A stretch of DNA of 64,000 nucleotides from Toxotes chatareus (lineage: Eukaryota; Chordata; Actinopteri; Toxotidae), in the NCBI GenBank assembly GCA_016801885.1, contig JAFBJY010000399.1, positions 124,001 through 188,000 of the forward strand. Direction: 5' to 3'. Position numbers and translations under genes: made by a program. Below the pieces are notes generated by a model. That model saw only the letters and a program-made list of their open reading frames with translations, did not search any database and was not told where the DNA came from. Positions 55,192-64,000 of this stretch are shown here, piece after piece. Numbering within the stretch: position 1 is the stretch's first letter; each line of letters begins with the position of its first letter.

Positions 55192-57330
55192 GTCAGTAGA
55201 GGGGTTGGGGTCAGTCCATGCTGCTTTCATCAGATTTACCAAAAACAGTTCATATCAAAAACAAAGATCCAGTGTTCCTGTAAACCTCCAAAACCCTTTC
55301 CGTGGCTGCTTTTCATTGAAGGGTGTAGAGGAGAACGGGGGCAGGCCTCAGGATGGGGCAGAAAAACAAAAACAGAGGACAGTCAGCCAACCCAGCAGCC
55401 ACAAGCTAATTGTGATCTGTTGTTGTGTTCATTCAAAAGGAAAAAAAGTTTGGGTCACAGCTGAAGCCCCACAGGAGGGGAGAGAAGCTGTCCCCTTTCC
55501 AACTGTCCTACCATCACATCTAATCTGGGGACTGTTTTTTCTCTCATTTCAACACTAAAGAACTGAAAGAGTTTATTCCCTTGTCAAGCTCTGAGATCGC
55601 CTGACTGCAGCCTGCAAATCACTGGCTCTGATTTCAGAGAAGCATCATGACATTTTGTTTAAAGGGCCGGGTACAGAGCAGAACCCGTTTAAGTCCAGTG
55701 ATCACATTTATATCTGTCCATCTGTCAGAAATACAGCTTCCATGTTTATTTGTCAGCTTTAATTTTTTAGAAGCAGATCAGATGTTCATCAACACACAGA
55801 GACTCTTTTCTTTTAAAAGGAATAAGTTGACAAAAAAAAAGAGGAATCCATTCAAACTTTATGCAGGGGAAGCTTCTGACTCAGCAGTTTATTTCCCCTG
55901 GGGACTTGAAAATGTTAGAGTAAAAGACTTTATGCTAAACGCCTTCAGGTGGGATTCCAGCCGGTCTTCACCCAAATGAACATGAGAGCTGAGGAAGCCG
56001 TTTCACTACACAGCCGCTCCACTTCGTTCTGGGAAAGGACCGAAGTCCCCGCTGCCTTTATACTTTGGGTGGCATCATGACCAAAAAGCTGATGAAGGAG
56101 TCCTGTAAACACCGATTTATCACCTCTGTTGTCTGTCTTGTCTCTCAACAGCTTTGGGGGTACTGATCTTTTTAAAGGAAAAGGAAAAGGACTTTTTTGT
56201 GTTAAAAAGAGGACATTTTGTTTCCGATGATCCAGGAGGGAAAACAGCAGCAGCTTTTTTGGAGAAAAGGCCCTGATTGGTCCATGTTACTTGGTGGGGG
56301 GAGATTTTATCCAGGATACAGAGGGAACCCAGAAGAAGGGGGAGAAGACTTTAGTGCTGCAGTTCTGAACTGCCTTAAACAGCTCCACTGTCAAGTCCAC
56401 CATCATCCCTGTGTGTTCCTCTGATCTGAAAGAGAACAATGGACTGGCTCCCTTTTCTGCTCTGTCCCCACAGTCTCTGCAGACACTGGGCCCCCCCACC
56501 TCCTCCACCCTCCACCGGGGAAACCCCAAAATAAAATCAGATTAATCAGCTCCATCATGTGGGTGATGGACAGATCTTGGGGGTTCAAATTATGCAGTGT
56601 TTTTGTCATTATGTGGGCTGCCCGTAAACAAGACAAAATTATTATTCACCATACTTCTTCTTCTTTTTTTCCTGATGAACGTTTTAATGAAATATGTTTC
56701 AGTCTTTTTTCCTTGGGTCTGACTGACAGGGCATTATGTTAACCCGTGTGAGAACAAAGTCATGTAAACTGTCTTTACATTACTGTTAGGTTTTATGATT
56801 TTAGTCTGAGCATTGTCAGCAAAAAGTTTTTTTAATTATCAAAGTAAAAATAGGTAATGTAAAATTTAAATATTTGGGCCCCGCTGCATAGAACTATTTT
56901 TTTTATTTTATAAACTGAAGGGGTTTTGATAAATGTTAATACTGTTTTTATATATCTTAATTTATTGTAAAATACATATCAAAGTCCCTTGGGGTCAAAT
57001 GTCTTCACAACAACAAAAAAGGGTGTTGAAAATATTTTATTTATTTATGGATTTCATTCTAAAACCAGAAAACCTTTTGTTGTTGAAAAATAACAGAGAG
57101 AAGTCAAGATCCGCCCCCGAATGATTTTTTGATCCCAGGTTTTCCCCCACTTCCTTTTTCATGTTGTTGAACCAAAATCATTTTACCTGTAAAGATATAC
57201 CCGTGTTAAAAAAAAGAGCTACAGGTTAATGTGATAGAAACAATGTTTTTTTGGGTTTCCAGTCATTATTTGCATCTGTCACGAAAAATTTTTTAAAAAT
57301 GGGGATAATCACTTTTTAAAAAAAAAAATC
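55192..57330. other. 3' intron or untranslated DNA of NLR-B, no exon recognised
   Basis: Composition at 55200-56560 is more balanced than the surroundings (fewer runs, several open frames of 60-117 codons), which would fit an untranslated region or an unrecognised exon. No B30.2 or LRR motif was seen. From 56740 it is AT-rich. Confidence 0.4.
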
Positions 57331-57334
57331 AAAA

Positions 57335-57655
57335 AAATGAGCTTTCAGGGTTTTGGGAAAAATATTCAGACCCTTAGGGGTTTTCACTCTTGTTGCCATT
57401 AGCTCAAAAGCTGTTTCCCAAAAACTGAAAAGGGTCTGAATACTTATGGCCGTAGGATATTTCAGTTTTTTTTTTTTAATAAACGCAAAAATTTCCACTA
57501 TGTTGTGTTTGTCTGTCAATATGGGGCCTTTTGTACATTTTAAAGAGGGAAAAAATGATGACCATGCTAATGATTTTAAAGTGGCTGAATTTAACAAAGA
57601 GTGAAAATGTAAGGGGTTTTTAAAACCTTGGGACTCCCCTGTATTTTTTATTGTC
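57335..57655. mobile_element. Internally deleted Tc1-like element
   Basis: The left part (gaaaaatattcagacccttaggg, 57357 on) and the right part (gtctgaatacttatggccgt, 57434-57453; tatttcagttttttttt; tgtctgtcaatatggggcc; aacaaagagtgaaaatgtaagg) are the two ends of a common fish Tc1 family, joined with no transposase between them. The outer ends are inverted relative to each other. Confidence 0.55.
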
Positions 57656-59740
57656 CTTGTTTTGATCAGTGAGGCACAAAGAGGAATTTTCCCGGTGTTG
57701 GGTTTTTAAATCGAGGATGCAAAAAAATTTCAAAAAGGGGTGAGAGAGAACACTGAAACAGGAAAAAAGAGGGGGATTAACTGCAAGTCTCTAAAAAAAT
57801 AGAACTATTTTCAATCATTTTAAACCCCAATTTAGATTTAAAAACCCTTCTTTTTTTTTTTTTTTTTGCAAGCAGAGCAATAAAAAACAAAAAGGAAGTT
57901 TAAAATGGACGGTTGTTTATAAAAAAAAAAATACAATGTATATATGGGGTATTGAAAGGGTTTAAGGGGATCAGCTTTGAAAAAAAAAAGGAAAATTGAC
58001 TACACTTGATCAAACTATTGATAAACTATTATAAAAAAAGTCAAAAAAGGGGACAAAAACAACAGGAAAAAAACACATACAGGTAGACACCCCGGGAACA
58101 GCTTCCAAAAAAGATGGTACCTTATTCACATTTAATGGGATGAAAAAAAAGGGAATGGGGGAAAACCGTGGGTTTAACCCGGAAGGACCCAAATGCAGGG
58201 CTCTGAGACAATGAAGGCTGAGGCAAGGCAGTCCGGGGTAGAAAAAGGGAAAAGGGGGGAATTTGGGGTGGAGCGGGGGGGGCAGGGGCCCGGGAAAAAT
58301 TTTTCCTGGCAGGGGGAATGGGCAGGTGATCCTACAGGGAAAAGAGGAGGGCAAGATGAGTACAAGAATCAGAACAGCTGTGTCAATTACTGGTTGAGAA
58401 ATTTACGCCCCACGCCCCAATCCCGGGGAAGAGAGCCACACACACACACACACACACACACACACCACCACCCAAAAAACAGGGGAAACGAGGAAAAAAA
58501 CACACACAAGGCAGGGGGCATACAGGAAAAAAAGGAAGGGGGGGGGAAACCTGAACTAGCCCTGAACAAAAAGGGACAAATAAAAGGGCTATGCTGTGTT
58601 AAAAAAAAGAGCCTTTGTCCATATAGTAAAGAAAAAAAGAAAACTGGAAACTTTCAAGGTTGGGAAACCCAACCAGGCCAAGCAGGCTGCCCCCATAGGT
58701 CCTCAGGGGCCCCGAAACCCCTTTTTTTTGGGAAATTTTGTCTCAGTTTTATAAATATTAAAAGAAAAAATAGAGAGAGTCTTCATCATCTCTTTTTTTT
58801 TGTAATGATCTTAAATTCCCACATCAAACCTGGGGCTTTGTATTTTTCCATCATAAGATCACTAGTTGGTGAGGACATAAGAGTGAGGTAAAAAGGACTC
58901 AGGTGGGGCCCACATCATTTTTTCCCCCACTGCCCAGGAAAAAATTTATCCAGCCAAGATCTCCCTTGATCTTTTTTGCAGGATAAACTTACCAGGAACA
59001 TCACAGCCTTTTAGGTATTTAGTTTTTTTTTTAGGGGTTTCAGTTTACTGTGCATGGTAAAGCCTTTTAAAGTCCTTTTTGCATGATGCCATGGTTAAAA
59101 TTCCCCAGAGTAATGGAACAAAAAGTATCCCCCACAATCTGTTGTGTTGAAGCTCAGCATCATTTTATTGAACAAAGTCAAACCTTTTTTCTTTTTATAC
59201 AAAGTTCCACACCGCTTTTTTCTTTTCCCTTTATGTTTTTGTGCAAAAATCATTCAACCCCAATCAAAGTAAATATTCATTTCTTTTTTTTGAAAATGTA
59301 ACTTTAGACAGAAGTAACCCTGCCCAGCTGTCAACCTGTTTTAAAGCAAAAAACATTCAGTGTTAGCTTGTTTGTTTTTAGGGAAAAATCAGATCTTTTT
59401 ATATTGACAGGTTTGCATTCATCCTCCACCCAGTAAATTGTTTCTTTTTTAAAAATACAGTAGTTTTCCCCTTTTTAGCGGGGAAATTTTTTTAGATGAA
59501 CCCCATTCATTATTTTACCCCAATTTTGTATAAGGGGGTGACTTTTATGTTAGATTGTTGTGTTGGGACTTAAGTTTTAATGTGACAACAGCAATGAATA
59601 AAGAAATAAAAGCAGGTTTAAAATTTGGAAAAAAGAGGAAAAAGGGGCATTTCCAAACCCGAGTAGAAAAAAGTTTTTCAATGAAGGGAAAAATCAGTGA
59701 GCCCGGAGGTTGAAGGGGGAAACACATTTATTGAGTGTTG
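57656..59740. other. No gene recognised; includes CA microsatellite
   Basis: A 232-codon open frame (58193-58891, +) is low-complexity, rich in Gly, Lys, Glu and a His-Thr run caused by the CA repeat, so I do not call it a gene. The - frames opposite are Pro/Phe-rich for the same reason. Confidence 0.4.
58437..58465. repeat. CA microsatellite
   Basis: About fourteen CA units, ending in caccaccaccc. Confidence 0.9.
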
Positions 59741-62500
59741 AGTCAAAAAAATGAGTTGGGAAAAGTCCATCCCAAACTCTGTGTTAATGCTTCCAGATTT
59801 TGATCTGGGCCCTTTTCACCTCTGTGACCACAGCCGTTGGGGGAGAGTCCACCAGGGGCCAGATGAGCACCGCACCAACAAGGGGGAGACTCCTTTTTTT
59901 TTACTGTCTGGGCAAAAAAGTGGATCCTGGGGTTTGATTTGTTATGAGTTTGTTGGGGTTTTAAATAATCGATTTTTAAAATTATCTTTTTGTTTGAAGT
60001 GCTTTAATACCTAATGTTTTAAATGAAAATTGTTCTTAACCCCGTGGGTTCCATTTCAAATTTTAAAAAAGTTCATGTAAGATTGAAGGGGAAACCCAAC
60101 ACTCACGAAAAAAGGGATAAAACTATAAAAGTTTTATGATTAGTTTAAAAAAAACAAAAAATTATTAATCATCAACCCCTCAAGTTCTACACTAATACAA
60201 TCACACAGTTAAGGGCCCCCAAGAAAAAACAAAGATTTTAAAAACAATGGACTTGTTTTGCTGGTGTACAAATTTTTCCTTTTTATTTTAAATTTTTTTT
60301 GTTTGATTTTAATTCTGAACAAAAGGTCACTACTGGTTTAATTGGGGGGGATTGATGGAAAATGGATTTTTCCTTTATTAATAATGAAAGAGTTTGTCCT
60401 GACGCTTTAACGGGCCGTTGAGCCGCATTTGGTTTGGGCCCCCCGGTCTGCTTTTAATGCCAAGTGATCAGTAAGTTTGATTTTGGGGTGCTGTTCAGAG
60501 ACCAAGGGGGGTGGGGTTTTATGTTGATGAGAGCTGTATGGTGGAAGTGGGGGAGGTGTGTGCTGGAGGTTTAAAATGTGATTTCCCTTTGGGTGTTGCC
60601 GAATGGGGGGGGAGGGGTGTGCAATTATTGTTTGGCCGAGGTGGTAAACCACACTCAGTCTCATCTGTCGCCCCTAAGAAACCCCACTCTAAATATGGTT
60701 TCTTTTGTGTGTGTAACAGCACCTTTTGTTTGGTTTTCAGAGCCTGTTGAATCCCCAGATGTTTCAGCAGGTCTGAGAGGAATTTGTCCTTTTGACCTGG
60801 ACCTTGACTTTTTCCAAGGGCCCCCTCCTGTAACAAAGGGGGGTTGTGGGAGGAGACCAAGGGGGCAGGGGGACCAGCCCAGAGCCCCCAGCAAGAGGAT
60901 GCGAGACTCCTGCTGTCCTGTTGGACCGAGCCCCCGCACCCCGCCCTCCACCTCTGCTCCACAGAAATACCAGGCAGTGTCCCAAAAGGGCGCCAGTGTT
61001 TTAAATGTTTAAAACAAGTGTTGGTTTCACCTGCTTTCCGTCTTTTTTTGTTGGGGGGAAGCATTTTTTCCTGGCCCAGTGGTCAAAAATTTTTCCCCCT
61101 TTGCTTGGGAGTCTAAAGGGGGGAAACTGATCCCCGTCTGACCTTTTTTCCTCCACTCTCTGTCTCTGTAAAAAGATCCAGGGCCCCGAGTCCTCCCCCC
61201 AGCCGGGCCACGCCCGCAGGATGACGCCCTGCACTTGTCCCTTTTCCCCCCTTTCCCCAGCCTGGGCTCACTGTCCTCTGCTTTTGATGCACTGGAGTTT
61301 TTTCTTTAGTATTTAAAAGAAAAATTTTTTTTCCCAAACCCTTTTTTCAAACTTTATTTTCTTTTTACACTTTTTCCCCAAAAAAAAAAAAAAAATGTAT
61401 ATGTTTATTGCATGTTAGAAGATGTAGTAGTGTTATGACTTCTTTTCCTTTTTACTGTTTAGATAAGTTTTAAATTTTAAATGTGTGAAAATTTTAATCT
61501 AATTTTATTTTAACGCTTAAAAAAAAAAGTCATGGTAAGTATTTAACCTTAATTTTTTTTCCAAGTCCTTCCCTTTAAAACTTTTATTTTCTTAAAGTCA
61601 AAAAAAGGAAAAAAGAATTAAAATTAGTTGGTTGAAAAAAATTTTTAAACATTTACCTTTTTAAAAAGAGCCAAAACCCCGTATAGTTTCCAAAGTATTT
61701 AGAAAAGTTTTTTCCCAAAATTGAAAATATTTTTTAAATGTAATAATTTGTCGATTGAGACCAAACTGACTTCCATGAAGAGGTAAAAGTAAAATTCATA
61801 TGTCAAAATAAATGACAGAAACATAAAAAAGGGAAAAAAACTAATCAAAAGTAAATGCTTTTTTTTTTAAAGATTTTTTTTTTTTTACCCAATTTTTACT
61901 TTTTCAAAGAATTTTTTTTTTCATTTTCCTTTAAATTAAAAGTTTTAAAAAATTTAATGCATTTATTAAGTGATGAATAAATTAAACGCATTAGGGGGGA
62001 GGGGAGACAAACCCCCTGACTCCCCCACGAGGCCCGGGGGGTCAGATTTAAAGTCCAAGGGGTTTTGAGTCTCAAGTCTGGGAAATTTAAAGGTGGGGTT
62101 TAAAACCCAAACCTTCACATCTCCCGGGGCTCTGGAGCCTTGGGAAAACCCGTGGAACAAACATTCATTTAGCTGTCAGGGTGAATAAACAATGCAAGTG
62201 GTAATCAAGTGGGGAAAAGTTGGTCTAATGACTGAGTGATATTTCCCGATTTAGGCCCGCAAAACCCTTTTTTTTCCCTCCATCACTGTGCTCACTTTTT
62301 TTCCCGAAGTTTCCACAGACAGTTGGCTGTTCAGAAAGCTGGGGTCCTTTTCTTCACCAAACAGGGGGATTCAACTATTCTACCTGAACCCCCGAGACAG
62401 TTTAGTCGATTATCTTCACACACTCAGAGGAAAGATCCAGTGAAGCTGTTTCATTTTTTCCTGTTTTCTCTTCTCAGATACACCATCACACACCAGCCTG
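59741..62500. other. No gene recognised; GC-rich island at 60400-61270
   Basis: The island carries long overlapping frames on both strands (up to 181 codons on - at 60519-61064) with Pro/Gly/Ser-rich content. No domain could be named. AT-rich DNA follows to 61970. Confidence 0.35.
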
Positions 62501-62511
62501 ATTCAGCACCA

Positions 62512-62611
62512 TGGATTTGGGGGTGCCCCAGTTTTTAACCACGTCTTTTCTGGCTGCTTTGGGAGAAAGAGTCAAAATGGAAGAGCAGAGAGACTACATG
62601 TTGAACATGGG
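62512..62611 (+). other. Possible unrecognised first coding exon
   Basis: From ATG at 62512 there is an uninterrupted frame of 34 codons (Met-Asp-Leu-Gly-Val-Pro-Gln-Phe-Leu-Thr, ending Met-Leu-Asn-Met), then a GTAGCT that could be a donor. The preceding 200 bp have normal composition. I do not recognise the protein; chance is quite possible. Confidence 0.15.
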
Positions 62612-62675
62612 GTAGCTGGGAAACCCGTGCTCTGCCGGGCCCCGTCCATATCTGATGGTAAAAAGGCTGATGTCA

Positions 62676-62721
62676 GATAGATAGATAGATAGATAGATAG
62701 AAAAATAGATAGATAGATAGA
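62676..62721. repeat. GATA microsatellite
   Basis: About eleven GATA/AGAT units with one AAAA interruption at 62701-62705, followed by catcatttgggtgcagtgtc. Confidence 0.9.
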
Positions 62722-64000
62722 CATCATTTGGGTGCAGTGTCATGTACTAATAACCCTTTTATTCGTTTTTTTTCCAGGCCCGAAAGGTCCCATTTTCTTC
62801 TTTATCTTAACAGGGAGGGAAAATCTGAAGATAAAATTTTTAGTTTCATTTTTAGGGGAAGGGGGAGCTGGTCTAAAAGAATTTTACTCAGCTCCCCAAA
62901 ACTGCTTCCAAGACAGAGGGGGGCCTTCAAACACGAGGGGCCTGGCTGAACAACCCGAAGCCAAAAAAACTACATCAGGGTTCCCCTTGGGGAAAAGGGG
63001 GAAAAAAAAGACTCATCCAGGATTTTAATCAGAAAATTTTATGAACACCCCATCTGGTCACCTCGAGTCCCTTTACTCCCCCCTTTTTGGTCAGGGATAG
63101 GGGATGGCAGCGCCACCAGAGCTGACCTGGGAAAAGGGGGGTTGATGTGGATTTTTTCCCGGGTGTGGACCCACCAAGGGGAGTTGAAGCGATTTTCCCG
63201 GCCGAGTCCCCCCCCTTACTTTCTTTTCATTCTCTAAATCGTTTCTTCCAAAAAATTCTAAGTATTCAAATTTTCTGCTGAGAAAATTCCAAAATCAATC
63301 AAATAAGGTTCATTTCCTTTTTTTAGTCTATTTAACCTTTAAAAGATCTAATCACCAAAGGGGCCTTTTCACTTAGGCCAGGCGGGGGAACCTGGCATTT
63401 AGGCAGGGCCCAGTTCCTTAAAGATGGAATTTTTCACAGGAGTAAGGGGGTTTGAGGATTTAGATTTGGTCCTTTCTTTAGGATTTTTTCTTTTTTTCCT
63501 TTTTTTTTTAGGTTTTTCCCCCCCCAGGGTTTCCCCAAACCCCCAGAGGTCCAGTGTCAGTCCACTGTTGGTGGAGTCACAGAACAGAAAAAACCCAAAA
63601 GGGAAAACCTTGGGGCCCAGGAGCCAAAAATCAGAGGTAAAATCTGTGACCCTTTTTGCATTTGGGGGTCAATAATTTTTAACCAGTAACTGTGTGGGGG
63701 GGTCTTTTTAACTTCCAGTTTTTTCATACTTTTTAATCACAGTCATCTCCGCGGTTTTAAAAAGAATTTTCCCACATTCCTCAAAAAAAAAAAAACATTA
63801 TAAAACACATTTACAACTACCTTATTTCATGTTGTAAGCAAAAAACATTCATCTAATACCTATTACATACATATTACTTGCATTTTTTGGAATTTTTTCA
63901 AATAATGATTAAAATTAGTTGTATCGTTGGAAAAAAAAAAATTTTTTCAAGCACACTGTCCATCAAAGGCTGGGAACCAGAATCACTTTGTCCCTGCTAG
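62722..64000. other. No gene recognised
   Basis: Several short frames (for example 62728-62949 and 63424-63675, +) lack recognisable domains. The end is AT-rich. Confidence 0.4.

Noticed and set aside
55205..56530. Search for a B30.2 or further LRR exon closing NLR-B
   Set aside because: No Gly-Arg-Cys-Tyr-Trp-Glu-Val, Trp-Asn-Asp or LRR motif was found in this stretch or up to 64 kb, although composition is relatively gene-like.
58193..58891. 232-codon open frame on +
   Set aside because: Low-complexity composition with a His-Thr run produced by the CA microsatellite; no domain and no splice context.
60519..61064. 181-codon open frame on - and overlapping + frames
   Set aside because: GC-rich region where stop codons are rare on both strands; Pro/Ser/Lys-rich with no recognisable motif. 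The Cys-Phe-Lys-Cys seen on + is too short to call a zinc knuckle.
62676..62721. Regularly spaced repeats considered as a possible CRISPR-like array
   Set aside because: Simple GATA microsatellite with no spacers, in a vertebrate genome.

Overview
The window is vertebrate nuclear DNA, almost certainly from a ray-finned (probably percomorph) fish. This is inferred from exons of the fish-specific FISNA-NACHT-LRR-B30.2 immune receptor family (NLR-C, usually named NLRC3-like or NLRP12-like), from introns with GT/AG borders, and from a dense load of teleost-type LINEs, Tc1/mariner, hAT and PIF-Harbinger elements and GATA/CA microsatellites. There is no bacterial-style gene order and no long open frame that is convincing by itself.

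Layout. (1) 1.2-30.6 kb: a first NLR gene on the + strand (NLR-A). It has a start exon, two small repeated exons, a short exon, an N-terminal exon, a ~1.8 kb FISNA-NACHT-WH/HD2 exon (2948-4730), LRR exons at 6155 and 12581, and a terminal PRY-SPRY (B30.2) exon at 30105-30608. Its introns carry an L2-like LINE on the - strand (6.3-9.0 kb), another - strand LINE (13.6-16.4 kb), a + strand LINE endonuclease fragment (16.9-18.0 kb), a Tc1/mariner relic (18.0-18.8 kb), a degenerate tRNA-Lys-like sequence (20.77 kb) and a + strand LINE (26.2-28.4 kb). (2) 31-36 kb: a SINE-like repeat, two CTCF-like motifs and a two-ORF PIF-Harbinger transposon. (3) 36.0-37.1 kb: almost nothing but homopolymer runs, read as failed sequence; quality stays poor to about 39.3 kb. 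(4) 41.2-44.3 kb: LINE fragments, one ending about 100 bp before the next gene. (5) 44.4-55.2 kb: a second NLR gene (NLR-B), with the same exon plan and exon sizes as NLR-A and at least four LRR exons. No B30.2 exon of its own was found in the window. (6) 53.2-54.4 kb: a Tc1 element between the last two LRR exons. (7) 55.2-64 kb: mostly unrecognised intergenic or intronic DNA with a small Tc1 relic and microsatellites.

The two NLR genes are head-to-tail tandem duplicates, the usual arrangement of this family. The proteins are expected to be cytoplasmic pattern-recognition or regulatory receptors: NACHT oligomerises on nucleotide binding, LRRs sense or auto-inhibit, and B30.2 binds ligand. All coding exons are broken by frameshifts and by substitutions that lengthen homopolymer runs. 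The same distortion is seen in introns and transposons, so much of the damage looks like consensus error, and pseudogene status cannot be decided here. I found no convincing undescribed system. The most informative observations are the comparisons between paralogues: a hAT-like insertion with an 8-bp target duplication and an empty site in the paralogue, tandem LRR-exon units, and a LINE lying against a splice donor.
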